Shown: positions 7,682 to 16,095, numbered from the stretch's first letter. The stretch: DNA of 22,070 nt from Cryptobacterium sp. CAG:338 (GCA_000435475.1 FR896051.1:62962-85031); one strand, 5' to 3'. A program made the numbers and translations. Notes: generated by a model not told the origin, from the sequence alone.

Positions 7682-8374
7682 TTAATCCCCTGAAGAGCAT
7701 TCCTTTATGCCCATTTGCAGAATAAGATCGGGCTTAAGATCCGGTATTTCATGATGGCAACTTACGATAATTGCAGAGCCATTATTAAGTTGCTCACGTA
7801 TGATGCCGCTAAGCACTCTTCTCGCTTTTGGATCAAGGGGGCCATAGGGCTCGTCAAAAAGCAGCACCTTTGGACTTAAAGCCAAGGCAAGAATTATGCC
7901 CATTTTGACTTTCATACCTCGTGAAAATGTACCAGGAAGTCTATTTTTGAAGCGAAATAAACCCAATCGGCTCATTAGCTCAGCGGAGTACTCATTTTCC
8001 TGAGTAATTTGATTAGCTTGGCAGATAAAAGCCAAGTGTTCATTTGCCGTCATATCGTCATAAAAAACAGGGCTGTCAGGAACAAATGCTACCTCTTTGC
8101 GCATAATGCGACTAGAAGTATCAAAGGGAGCATTTCCTAAAAGCACCTGGCCTCTTGTAGGGCGCGCCCAACCCGCAAGACATCGAAGCAAGGTTGATTT
8201 TCCTGAACCGTTTTCCCCGACAAGAAAAGCCAATTCTCCTTGGCTCAACGAGAACGAAACATTGGAAAATACTTCAATTTCACCATAGGAATAGGCAAGA
8301 TTTTCAGCAGCAAACTGATAATCTGATGTTTCGTACGCCTGTCTTTGCAAGATACGATTCTCACCAAAATTCAT
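7682..8374 (-). CDS. ABC transporter ATP-binding protein
   Basis: Cytoplasmic ATPase of a two-gene ABC system, 230 residues. Walker A is GENGSGKST (53-61), the signature is the variant FSRGMKVK (150-157), Walker B is VLLFDEPYGPLDP (170-182) with Glu175, and the switch histidine is in SCHHE (205-209). The Q-loop position reads VPDSP (98-102), with Asp where most ATPases have Gln. FSRGM signatures and such Q-loop changes are common in ABC-2-type exporters, including drug, bacteriocin-immunity and sodium exporters. The product lacks the C-terminal accessory region of the longer exporters. Its ribosome site is weak (AGGGCGG about 11 bases off). Promoter at 8422-8427. The adjacent permease gene is surely its partner; no sensor kinase or regulator is linked. 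Confidence 0.93.
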   Translation of the reverse strand: MNFGENRILQRQAYETSDYQFAAENLAYSYGEIEVFSNVSFSLSQGELAFLVGENGSGKSTLLRCLAGWARPTRGQVLLGNAPFDTSSRIMRKEVAFVPDSPVFYDDMTANEHLAFICQANQITQENEYSAELMSRLGLFRFKNRLPGTFSRGMKVKMGIILALALSPKVLLFDEPYGPLDPKARRVLSGIIREQLNNGSAIIVSCHHEIPDLKPDLILQMGIKECSSGD

Positions 8375-8421
8375 CGAGTAAACACCGCCCTGATATTGAT
8401 GAAAATAGTGTATTACCTGCG

Positions 8422-8450
8422 ATTATACTTTAAATTAAGTCTTCTTTACA
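8422..8450 (-). promoter_or_regulatory. Candidate promoter of the ABC operon
   Basis: A perfect TATAAT on the minus strand (8422-8427) lies 47 bases before the ATPase start. The -35 region 17 bases upstream (TGTAAA) is weak. The rest of the 396-base gap (8375-8770) holds no gene: only AT-rich sequence and the inverted repeat at 8651-8697. Confidence 0.5.
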
Positions 8451-8650
8451 CGAAAGCTCACATGAAATAAATTGTTTACGCGATGAGGTTGTTTGTTTTT
8501 TGCTTTGTATTTTGAATTCTTTGTCCGCTACTTCAATTTTCAGTATTATAAGCAACCCACAAAATAATAAAACGAAGCTATTCGGTTAAAGTAATCTACA
8601 ATAAGGTCCGTCTGATGCTTCTCACAAAAAGTTTTCCGACACCCGCATAG

Positions 8651-8697
8651 TCTTTAATCCCTAAAAGACACTTACCAACAGTGTCTTTTAGTAAAGA
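8651..8697. repeat. Long perfect inverted repeat upstream of the 523-residue membrane protein
   Basis: An 11-base perfect stem, CTAAAAGACAC (8661-8671) with GTGTCTTTTAG (8681-8691), has a 9-base loop. It is extended by an outer 6-base stem, TCTTTA (8651-8656) with TAAAGA (8692-8697), across a 4-base bulge. No T-run follows on either strand. It lies about 75 bases before the TTG start at 8771 and could be an operator, a leader RNA structure or a terminator relic. Confidence 0.6.
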
Positions 8698-8761
8698 TCC
8701 GAAAGACCCACAAAACACGTAAATGCGTACTGGGCCTTCTTAGAATAATCCCGGCATCCAT

Positions 8762-8766
8762 GAGGT
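8762..8766 (+). promoter_or_regulatory. Ribosome site supporting a TTG start
   Basis: GAGGT lies four bases before the TTG at 8771. The upstream ATG at 8760 opens only a four-codon frame (stop at 8772), and the next in-frame ATG would remove the first two membrane helices, so TTG is the likely start. Confidence 0.55.
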
Positions 8767-8770
8767 TATT

Positions 8771-10342
8771 TTGATAGCAGAAAAAATAAAACAAGCAGCT
8801 CTACCTTATAAAACATTCATCTGCTCTTTTTCCATAAAAGCAGCTATCGCCCTCACTTTGCTTTGCCTTTTTGGCCTCTTCATTGAACACATTCCCCCTG
8901 CCGCGATCGCGATAATCTGGGCAATTACCAGTGCGCTTTTTACTATCACTCTTGCCTACCCTTTTATCATTAAAAAGATCAACACCAAGGAAATGTTTCA
9001 AGATGGCTCAGAAATTTCGAAGCGCATAAACGGGCGCGTCGGCAGGCTTATCTTTTGCTTTGTAATTTCTGCTGTATTAGTAGCAAGCCTTATGATCGAA
9101 AGCCTTAAATGGACCATTCTTGAATGGGTATTAGTTTATTGCTCGATTCCTTTCTATTTTTCACTCGCAATTATTATCAATAACAAATGGATCAAAAAAG
9201 AATATAAACCTCTCTACCAACGACGCGGAACCATGCTCTTTACCTGGGGAATTATGGGAGCGGTGCTTACCATTCTTTTCGTGGTAATTTCCGCTATAAC
9301 TGCAAGTAATATTTCGTCTTTTGGAGAGGCGTTTTCCTCCACAAAACTACTCTTTACCGGCTCTTCGTCAGCTCTGATGGAAGAAATCGGAAAACTTGGC
9401 TACCTTATTGATGGCTTCACCGCTTTTGGATTATCGGCACTAAGCAAATCAGAATACACTCTTTACTTTGTAGCAAATATCGCCTTGTGCGCCTCTTCCG
9501 CCTTTGCGCTTGCTCATCTTCTCAGTTTCTGCTCTGTAGAGTTCTCGGAACTCAAACGAGTATTTATTCCCATTGAAGAAAACTACAATACCCCTTTACG
9601 CATTAAAACCATCCTCAGTTCAGCACTTACTCTTCTTATTTTTGCTTGCGGAACTTTCGGATTGTTTTATTACGCGGAAGACCAAGCCGCAAACGCAAGA
9701 AATACCGAATCGTACACCGCAGTAGAAACATTCATTAGAAACCAGGTAAACCTTACGGTCTACGAGACCGAGGGGAAAACCTATGATGCCAACACGATAA
9801 ATAAAACTATCAATCAGCTCTTTGAGACCAATCAGGAATACATTCAATCTCGCGACAACCTCAGTACGCTTATCAATGAATCGTATGACACCTGCGATAG
9901 CAATGTTGAAAGCTATGTTACCTGGTATTTTCGTCCGTGGTATGACGATCCCCTTGACAGTCTTCAACGTGGATTCGAAAACGTCACCAACCCCAACAGT
10001 ACACGAAATGAAGAAGAGTATCGCGAACACCTCACTGAAAGAATAGATACCTCTAAGATTGCGGAGAGCGCTCAGAATTACAATCGAATCTTGGACGACC
10101 TCTCAACGCAGACCAGAGAAAAACTCCAGGAATTACCCGTCTACGAAATTCCCGACTGGCTAGCAGTAAGTACAAAGCCGTTAGATGAGCATCTTCAAGA
10201 GCTCCACGTAAAAGAAGAGCTTGTCCTTCAATATCCCCAGGGCTCCGATTCTGATGCTGAAACTTACACCAAAAGCATCAGAAAAGCCCTCCAAGATAGC
10301 CGCTCAGAAATGCTCAGCCCCATACAACAGCTCCTCGTGTAA
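8771..10342 (+). CDS. Membrane protein of unknown function with long extracytoplasmic C-terminus
   Basis: I do not recognise this 523-residue protein. Seven hydrophobic helices are visible at about 15-38, 43-67, 92-110, 117-136, 155-178, 228-252 and 278-301. A region of about 220 charged, mostly helical residues (302-523) follows and would lie outside the cell. Between helices 5 and 6 there is a 50-residue soluble loop containing SSFGEAFSSTKLLF. The C-terminal part is rich in Asp, Glu, Asn and Thr, with one aromatic cluster YVTWYFRPWYDDP (382-394) and a single Cys374. There is no signal peptide or known catalytic motif. The layout suggests a membrane anchor carrying a surface stalk or sensor. 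It has no operon partner: the neighbours are the divergent ABC operon and the broken LuxR gene 255 bases downstream. Confidence 0.75.
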   Translation: MIAEKIKQAALPYKTFICSFSIKAAIALTLLCLFGLFIEHIPPAAIAIIWAITSALFTITLAYPFIIKKINTKEMFQDGSEISKRINGRVGRLIFCFVISAVLVASLMIESLKWTILEWVLVYCSIPFYFSLAIIINNKWIKKEYKPLYQRRGTMLFTWGIMGAVLTILFVVISAITASNISSFGEAFSSTKLLFTGSSSALMEEIGKLGYLIDGFTAFGLSALSKSEYTLYFVANIALCASSAFALAHLLSFCSVEFSELKRVFIPIEENYNTPLRIKTILSSALTLLIFACGTFGLFYYAEDQAANARNTESYTAVETFIRNQVNLTVYETEGKTYDANTINKTINQLFETNQEYIQSRDNLSTLINESYDTCDSNVESYVTWYFRPWYDDPLDSLQRGFENVTNPNSTRNEEEYREHLTERIDTSKIAESAQNYNRILDDLSTQTREKLQELPVYEIPDWLAVSTKPLDEHLQELHVKEELVLQYPQGSDSDAETYTKSIRKALQDSRSEMLSPIQQLLV

Positions 10343-10584
10343 GCCTCTTCCTCTTTGAAGAAGTCGGTACCGTCTGTTCGCAGGACAGGCCTTATAACCT
10401 TATCAATGGACTAATACCCTGAACTGCACAAAGAACCACAATCGTTATCTACGGATCACAGCCAAGTATCTTTTTTTGTGATATCAGCCTATACCCCTCC
10501 CCGTCTATTTACCACCCAAAATGAATCCCTTCGTTCTGTTTTTGTTGAGGCTACTACAATAGTTCCGTTAGGTTCAAATTGGTC

Positions 10585-10590
10585 AGAGGG
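10585..10590 (+). promoter_or_regulatory. Ribosome site supporting the TTG start of the LuxR pseudogene
   Basis: AGAGGG lies seven bases before the TTG at 10598, so the original regulator gene probably began there. No convincing promoter is visible in 10343-10584. Confidence 0.6.
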
Positions 10591-10597
10591 TTAAACA

Positions 10598-11628
10598 TTG
10601 AATGATTTTTCCGAAGAGCATTCCTCGAACTCCAGCATACTTGCCAATTTGATGCCCTTGATGAATACCTCATTTAAGCCGGGAAGCTGTCAAAGCGTCA
10701 TTGGTCAATTCAAAGATCCCTCTGTGCGCATGATAGCTCACGCTGAATACTGCTACTTTAGCGGCAAGGCAGAAGAGGCGGCGTAAATAACCGAAAGGTA
10801 CTTATCTCACGAAAACTTAGCTATAAGGCTTTCTGCTTGTTTAATTTATGCATATGCCAACCTGCCTCTCGGCAAAATCAATCAAGCACGCTTTGCCCTA
10901 GCCGAAATGCAGCTAGAGCTTAACGCTCACAAGGATTCGCTGTCTCAAGAAAATAAAGCGGTTGAGGGATTTGTTACCTATGCAGCTTCGGTACTACTGC
11001 ATTTACCTCTGCCAAAGGATTGCCTCCAGTTGAAGCATTTTTGCCGCTTCTTCCTTCAGGTCTAAGGATGTTCGCCCTTTATGTACACGCCCATCAGCTC
11101 TACATAGAAGGAGACTATTCTCGTAGCCTTGGACTCGTTGAGGCGGCTCTAATGATGGACAATGCGACGTACCCAATCCCAGAAATCTATTTACGACTCG
11201 TTGCGGTAATGGATTACATGAGCCTCAAACGTACCGAAGACGCACGTGCTCATCTCCTTGCGGCATGGGATCTTGCACGGCCCGACGGCCTTATTGAAGC
11301 ATTCGGCGAACATCATGGTCTTTTGGGCGGAATGCTTGAATCGGTTATAAAGAAAGATTGGCCTGAAGGCTTTAAAAAGATAATCGACATTACGTATCGC
11401 TTTTCTGCTGGATGGCGACGGGTTTATAATCCAGCAACGCAAGAAACTATAGCCGATAACCTTACGACAACAGAATTTGCTGTTTCTATGCTAGCCGCTC
11501 GAAAATGGACCAATAAAGAAATTAGTATTCATCTCGATGTCTCTGAAAATACCGTAAAAAGTTACCTTGCTTCTGCGTTTAGAAAACTCGGCATCTCTCG
11601 CAGGCAAGATCTCGAACAATATAGTTGA
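10598..11628 (+). pseudogene. Broken LuxR-family transcriptional regulator
   Basis: The remains of one regulator gene of about 343 codons. The first part runs from TTG 10598 (MNDFSEEHSS) to a TAA at 10784-10786 after AEEAA. The same frame then continues without another stop as ITERYLSHENLAIRLSACLI for about 75 more codons, so the TAA is a point nonsense change. Near 11008-11020 the frame must shift (one base lost around CCAAAGGATTG) to continue as LPPVEAFLPLLPSGLRMFAL. The distal part (11020-11628) is intact. It ends with a complete LuxR helix-turn-helix, LTTTEFAVSMLAARKWTNKE followed by SENTVKSYLASAFRKLGISR. No receiver domain is present; the N-terminal part is helical, TPR-like. Unless the TAA is read through and the frame corrected, no full-length regulator is made. 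A C-terminal DNA-binding fragment could start at TTG 11020 but lacks a good ribosome site. Confidence 0.85.
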
Positions 11629-11649
11629 AATAGCAAAAAAACTGTCTAC

Positions 11650-13476
11650 CTACTGCTGCTCTTCGGCATGCGTTTGGACCTCTTCTACAGGCATATCATC
11701 TATTTTTATACGCAACTTCTCAGTCGTGCCATCTAGATGATCAAACCGTTCGTTTTTAATATCCGAATTCAAGAAGACTACCGCATGACCAGCATCCATT
11801 GCAAAATGAAAATTCGCTTCACTTAAATGATGCAACTCGCCCGCAATAATTTTGTCGGTTCGCTTTGCTAAATTCTTAAGCATAAAGGCATTCATATGAA
11901 GGTAGTACAGCAGCTGAAGCGTACGATCGTTTACCGCCCGTCCCCGCTCAATATCTCTCCTAATTTGCGAAAGCAAACGCTCGTCAACGCGCTCCATTTC
12001 TTGCACCTTGTGAGAAATGGTTAGATTTCTACGTGCTTGCAATAAAACGAAAACTATCGTGAGCACGATCAAGGTGCCACAGAGCACAAATAACAATCGG
12101 ATAAATAAGGTATCGCCAAGCGACATAGTGGAGTACAGCGCAGTTAACGCTAATTGGGTACCAGCAGCCATTGAAACCGCAGGCCCAAAATTAAGAAGAA
12201 TAACGGTATAACCAATCACCAATACAAAAAACAGACGTACCTCAAGAGGAATAAAGTGAATCACTCCAACAAACACCGCAATACCAATAAACATGCCAAG
12301 CGTCTGACTACCCATCATCTTTATGGTTTCATCGCGATATGTGTTCAGCATCAAAAACGAAGTAAGAGGAATCCAAACACCAAAGCGCGTATCAAAATGA
12401 GCACTCATTATTTCTGCAATTAAAAATCCCACGCCTACGATTACAGAAAGCTGAATAGCAAACCTAATTTGGGGGTTTTTGTGCGAAAAATTATCGCTAA
12501 TAAACCGAGCGCGATACTTCAATCCTTTCCACAAGGGAGTTGAATTATCGCGTGAAGTGGCGCTTTCCCTTAAGGTGCGAACAAGCGCTTCTAGGGTTGC
12601 TCGACAAGCAGTATCATGCTCGATATTATCCAGTTTATGCGTTTCTAGAAACCCTTCAAGCGCATCAATCATGGCTCGAACTTGCAAAATTCTCCCTTTG
12701 CCAAAAGCAAGAAACACCTCAGACAAATCCAGGAAATACATCTGCTCTTTTTCACCCATTGTCGATACTTTGCGAGAAGCAGCTTGAATCATATCGGCAA
12801 TCTGCTCAGCGCAAACCAACAACGAAAACGTGTAGCGCTGCCTACCGCTCAACAATCCGCCCTGGCGAAACGTTACCCCATATTCGGTATTGCAGTATTC
12901 TTGAGCGATCGCGTAAACACGATGAGAATCGATATCGATGGTATTGCCGTGCGATAAGTCGATAAGCTGAAAACCAATATCATCGAATGCTCGCATGATA
13001 AATCTTCTATCGCGAGCAATCTCACTTTCCTTCTTCACTGCTTTCATTGCATAAATAAAGGCAGTGGTACAGGCAATAGCAAAAACAGTTGCACCAAGTC
13101 GAATAGGAATCTCTTGAATTCCGATGGGATAGATTTCCAAAAGCAAAAAACCCATTCCCAACATAAAGAAATTTCGAGGTAGGTAGGGATCAGAATTGAG
13201 AAGAGTAATCCCGAACATATAAAGGGCACTACCACAAACCAGAAGCACAGGATGCAAACCAGCCACCGATGCGCAAAGACTCATAAGAAAAAATAAAAAT
13301 GCATGCTTGAGATAGTTCGCAAAAGAAAGACCTATGGTTTCTACCATGGTTTTCGCAAATGACTGAAAAACAATACCAAGAAGCGCGTCCTCAACGCCAA
13401 AAAGGTTATATTCGACAAAGAAGAGAGCAACAAGAAACACTACGTATGGAACAACTTCAAGAATACGTTTTCCCAT
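11650..13476 (-). CDS. FUSC-family integral membrane protein
   Basis: A 608-residue protein with the two-block layout of the FUSC (fusaric acid resistance, AaeB/YccS-like) family. Hydrophobic helices at about 7-25, 58-80, 82-95, 103-120 and 125-145 come first. A cytoplasmic helical region of some 190 residues follows (150-336), then a second block at about 338-358, 367-376, 392-410, 413-432, 434-450 and 458-480, and a soluble tail. The second block carries the family-like stretch FGVWIPLTSFLMLNTYRDET (365-384). Family members are linked to export of aromatic and other organic acids; substrate here is unknown. The start has a strong GGGAGGGG ribosome site. It follows the LysR gene by 20 bases, so the two form an operon, as AaeR and AaeB genes are neighbours in enterobacteria. 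It converges with the LuxR pseudogene, with a T7 run just after the stop. Confidence 0.85.
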   Translation of the reverse strand: MGKRILEVVPYVVFLVALFFVEYNLFGVEDALLGIVFQSFAKTMVETIGLSFANYLKHAFLFFLMSLCASVAGLHPVLLVCGSALYMFGITLLNSDPYLPRNFFMLGMGFLLLEIYPIGIQEIPIRLGATVFAIACTTAFIYAMKAVKKESEIARDRRFIMRAFDDIGFQLIDLSHGNTIDIDSHRVYAIAQEYCNTEYGVTFRQGGLLSGRQRYTFSLLVCAEQIADMIQAASRKVSTMGEKEQMYFLDLSEVFLAFGKGRILQVRAMIDALEGFLETHKLDNIEHDTACRATLEALVRTLRESATSRDNSTPLWKGLKYRARFISDNFSHKNPQIRFAIQLSVIVGVGFLIAEIMSAHFDTRFGVWIPLTSFLMLNTYRDETIKMMGSQTLGMFIGIAVFVGVIHFIPLEVRLFFVLVIGYTVILLNFGPAVSMAAGTQLALTALYSTMSLGDTLFIRLLFVLCGTLIVLTIVFVLLQARRNLTISHKVQEMERVDERLLSQIRRDIERGRAVNDRTLQLLYYLHMNAFMLKNLAKRTDKIIAGELHHLSEANFHFAMDAGHAVVFLNSDIKNERFDHLDGTTEKLRIKIDDMPVEEVQTHAEEQQ

Positions 13477-13496
13477 TGCCCCTCCCTAAACCTAGC

Positions 13497-14429
13497 TTAC
13501 TTTTCGTTCGTTAAATACGACTCGTCTACCTTACCCTGCTTTCCATCCCAAATCATATGCTGAGCAAGGGCGATCATATTTTCTACAGCTCTCGTTTTGT
13601 GAGCGTTCTTTCGATAAGCAAGATAAATTTGATGCGCTCCTTTACCCGCATTATCAGCAAAAGGAATGCGCTTCAGTTCAGGAAAAGGCGCTAGACCAAG
13701 TGTATCAAGCGAAATGCCCATGAGATCAGGATTGACCGAAACTTCACCACCAAGTGTAATCTCATCATCGCACCACTGTTTTATATTGAGGTCAAATTCC
13801 TCAATAAGACCCTTCACCTCACTGCCAATTGAGGTTTCTGGTCTATAGGTCACAATACCGGTTTTGCGCATATCAGAGACCTTAATGAATTCCCTGTTTG
13901 CCAACGGATTATCCTTGTGCACTACCGCAACAAAATCTTGCGCAAGTACGGGAATAAACTCAATATCAGGCAGCCCGTCTGCATAGGCGCAAATCGCAAT
14001 ATCATAAGTGCCATCTTCAAGGCGATCCAACAATCCCTGTGTGAGACCCTGATACAATCGAACATCTACCTGAGTACCATAGATACCCCGATACGTACGG
14101 AGCAATGCTGGTAAATAATCTGACTGCACGGTAAAAATCGTGCCAATATCAATCGTTCCCGAAAGACTGTTTGCATGCTCTTGAGCAACCTGTATTCCCT
14201 TGTCTATCACATCAAGGCCTTCGGAAACGTACTCGTTAAATTCTTTGCCATACTTCGTTAAGCGCACATTGCGACCGTGCTGTTCGAACAATGGAATTCC
14301 CAATTCATTTTCTAATTGCTTAATTGAATTAGAAAGCGCTGGCTGAGTTATAAAAAGAGCTTCTGCAGCACGCGTAAAATGCTGAACCTCCGCCAACTTT
14401 CTAAAGTAACGCAATTGAGACAAATTCAT
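13497..14429 (-). CDS. LysR-family transcriptional regulator
   Basis: A 310-residue LysR-type regulator. The N-terminal winged helix-turn-helix occupies residues 1-60, with FTRAAEALFITQPALSNSIK at its core, followed by the linker helix and a periplasmic-binding-like effector domain from about 90 to 295. The ATG start is preceded by GAGGGG. It is cotranscribed with the FUSC gene (20-base gap) and follows the terminated acyl-CoA dehydrogenase gene. The effector domain is clearly paralogous to the partial LysR at the right edge: both share a YLP-LL segment, an IYQG/LYQG-type strand, a DLxxIEF/SEDIEF-type strand and a DDEI segment. It probably senses a substrate or CoA-ester of the neighbouring catabolic genes; this is inference from position. 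Confidence 0.93.
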   Translation of the reverse strand: MNLSQLRYFRKLAEVQHFTRAAEALFITQPALSNSIKQLENELGIPLFEQHGRNVRLTKYGKEFNEYVSEGLDVIDKGIQVAQEHANSLSGTIDIGTIFTVQSDYLPALLRTYRGIYGTQVDVRLYQGLTQGLLDRLEDGTYDIAICAYADGLPDIEFIPVLAQDFVAVVHKDNPLANREFIKVSDMRKTGIVTYRPETSIGSEVKGLIEEFDLNIKQWCDDEITLGGEVSVNPDLMGISLDTLGLAPFPELKRIPFADNAGKGAHQIYLAYRKNAHKTRAVENMIALAQHMIWDGKQGKVDESYLTNEK

Positions 14430-14450
14430 AAGGGCCCCTCATTTCGGCAT

Positions 14451-14490
14451 AAAAAATGGGTCTTCATCCAATTATAGGACGAAGACCCAT
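14451..14490 (-). terminator. Rho-independent terminator after the acyl-CoA dehydrogenase gene
   Basis: ATGGGTCTTC (14456-14465) pairs perfectly with GAAGACCCAT (14481-14490). Three more pairs, TCC/GGA, extend it inside around a 7-base loop. On the minus strand it is followed by TTTTTT (14451-14456). It lies 47 bases after the dehydrogenase stop and separates that unit from lysR. Confidence 0.9.
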
Positions 14491-14537
14491 AAGAACCGCA
14501 AATAAAATGCCGAGTTATAAATTATTATCAGTTATAA

Positions 14538-15740
14538 CTACTTTGCGGACAGGTACTCAATCTTACCGCCGTGCTTCTCGCACTCACGAGCGATGGTGAT
14601 GCGCTGTACGGTAGGTGCACCCTCTTCAAGCCACATAGCGCGGCAGTCACGATAGAGGCGCTCGGTAGGACCATAAGGAGAATCCTCAAAGTAGCCGTCG
14701 CCACCGAAGATCTCGAGCATTTCGTCAGAAACAAGGCGTACCGTGTCGATAGAGAAGAGCTTAGCAATAGCAGCCTTTTCATCGATGTAGTCATTGTGCT
14801 GATCGATATCGAAGTCCTGTGCGAAGTCATATACCAAGCAGCGAAGTGCATGAATCATCATCTGCATGTTAGCAATCTTCATCTTGATTGCCTGACGCTT
14901 GATGATTGGCTTACCGAAGGTTACACGGTCAGCTGCACGCTTGAGGGAGATCTCGAGCATGCGCTGTGCCATACCGAGGTTAGAGCAAGCGATGTGTACA
15001 CGAGATACAGAGAGGGAGTGGATAGCTACTTCCATGCCCTGGCCCTCTTCGCCAAGCAGATAAATTGGGTCAAGCTTCAAGTTGGTGAACTTAAGGCCTG
15101 CATGACCTGCACCCTTGCAGCCCATCATATGAGGCATAGGGATGATTTCGAAACCTGGTGCATCGTTAGGCACGAGGAATGCAGAAAGACGAGAGTCCTT
15201 GTCGCTTTCCTGGTCGGTAACTGCGATTACATAGGTGTAGTCAGAGCAGTCGGTGTGGGAGATAAGCCACTTTTCACCGTTCAGAATGTAAGAACCATCA
15301 GCCTGCTTCTCAGCGGTGGTGTGAAGGTCAGCACCGGTACCACCAGTCTTCTCGGTGATGGCAAAGTTGCAGTAAATGGTCTTGTCCTGGAACTTGTCCA
15401 TGAGCTGTGCCTTGAGCTCAGGCTTACCATAGTCCTCGAGGATACGCCAGTTCATGTCAGCTGCATGATGGAGATGCATACGCATTCCGCCAGGTCCACG
15501 AGAGAACTCTTCCTGAACCTTCAGGATTTCAAGCTCGTTGAGGTCCCATCCACCGTATTCTGATGGCAGATAGTAGCGATAGAGGTCGTTCTTCTTAGAG
15601 AGCTCATAGAACTCCTCTGGGAACGTATTGGTTACCTCGATTTCCTTCTGCATTTCCTCGAATGGGCCTTCAGCCAATTCGCGGATCTGCTTGAGATAAG
15701 CCTCAAACTGTTCATCCGTGATCTTTGCGTTAGGATTCAT
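14538..15740 (-). CDS. Acyl-CoA dehydrogenase family flavoprotein
   Basis: FAD enzyme that introduces (or, run in reverse, reduces) an alpha-beta double bond in an acyl-CoA, 400 residues. The three ACD domains are complete: helical N-terminus (1-120), beta domain with the flavin motif CNFAITEKTGGTGADL (124-139) and WLISHTDCSDY (158-168), and C-terminal helices with DRVTFGKPI (271-279) and FGGDGYFED (345-353). The segment WLEEGAPTVQR (370-380) places Glu373 at the catalytic base position of medium-chain acyl-CoA dehydrogenase. CaiA (crotonobetainyl-CoA reductase) and BbsG (benzylsuccinyl-CoA dehydrogenase) are relatives that also work with CaiB/BaiF transferases. Electron-transfer flavoprotein genes are not in the window. 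AGGGGG precedes the ATG. It has its own 350-base upstream region and its own terminator, although the CoA-transferases lie just upstream on the same strand. Confidence 0.93.
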   Translation of the reverse strand: MNPNAKITDEQFEAYLKQIRELAEGPFEEMQKEIEVTNTFPEEFYELSKKNDLYRYYLPSEYGGWDLNELEILKVQEEFSRGPGGMRMHLHHAADMNWRILEDYGKPELKAQLMDKFQDKTIYCNFAITEKTGGTGADLHTTAEKQADGSYILNGEKWLISHTDCSDYTYVIAVTDQESDKDSRLSAFLVPNDAPGFEIIPMPHMMGCKGAGHAGLKFTNLKLDPIYLLGEEGQGMEVAIHSLSVSRVHIACSNLGMAQRMLEISLKRAADRVTFGKPIIKRQAIKMKIANMQMMIHALRCLVYDFAQDFDIDQHNDYIDEKAAIAKLFSIDTVRLVSDEMLEIFGGDGYFEDSPYGPTERLYRDCRAMWLEEGAPTVQRITIARECEKHGGKIEYLSAK

Positions 15741-16092
15741 TAGTCCCCCTTCTTTTCATTTGCTCAAGCTTAGCGCTTTTGCTTACAGGTCTATTCTGAC
15801 GGTGAACGGGTTCTAAATCAAATCATTAACCAAATTTAGTTTCTTAGGAATCTATATTTTTTCTGAATAGGTTATATATAAACGACCACAACAAACAATT
15901 TTTCGTTAAATAAAATCGATTCGCTGAACTAATTTTATGCAACGCGTTCACGCTTTTCTTACAAATCCCCCGCATACCTAACACAAACTATCTAACTTCA
16001 TATCTATCTCTGTGACCTATAGTTTCCTGCACGTTTTTCTTTTGCCAAACTCTTCACCACTTGGCCCACAAATCTTCACCATTTGGCCCAAC
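15741..16092 (-). promoter_or_regulatory. Long upstream region of the acyl-CoA dehydrogenase gene
   Basis: No gene is visible. AT-rich, with elements on the minus strand that fit a regulated promoter: TATAAC (15872-15877) 16 bases from TTGTTT (15894-15899), the palindrome TTATATATAA (15872-15881), and an inverted repeat CTAAAT/ATTTAG (15813-15818 and 15834-15839). A GGAAACTAT half-site (16019-16027) is also found in the operator candidate upstream of the SDR gene. These are candidates for LysR binding; none is proven. Confidence 0.4.
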
Positions 16093-16095
16093 AAA
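16051..16095. repeat. Tandem imperfect direct repeat, 22-23 bases
   Basis: TCTTCACCACTTGGCCCACA followed by AA (16051-16072) is repeated at once as TCTTCACCATTTGGCCCAAC followed by AAA (16073-16095), differing by one substitution and one inserted base. Each copy holds a near-palindromic TTGGCCCA core. The second copy runs into the terminator T-tract. Confidence 0.75.

Noticed and set aside
11020..11628. Distal LuxR frame as an independent gene starting at TTG
   Set aside because: The upstream sequence in another frame continues the same protein, and there is no good ribosome site before 11020; it is the 3' part of a broken gene.
14571..15563. 330-codon open frame on the plus strand opposite the acyl-CoA dehydrogenase gene, and similar long ones at 18916-20076, 20037-21068 and 17785-18540
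   Set aside because: They mirror strongly codon-biased real genes, have no ribosome sites or recognisable domains, and run across terminators and gene boundaries.
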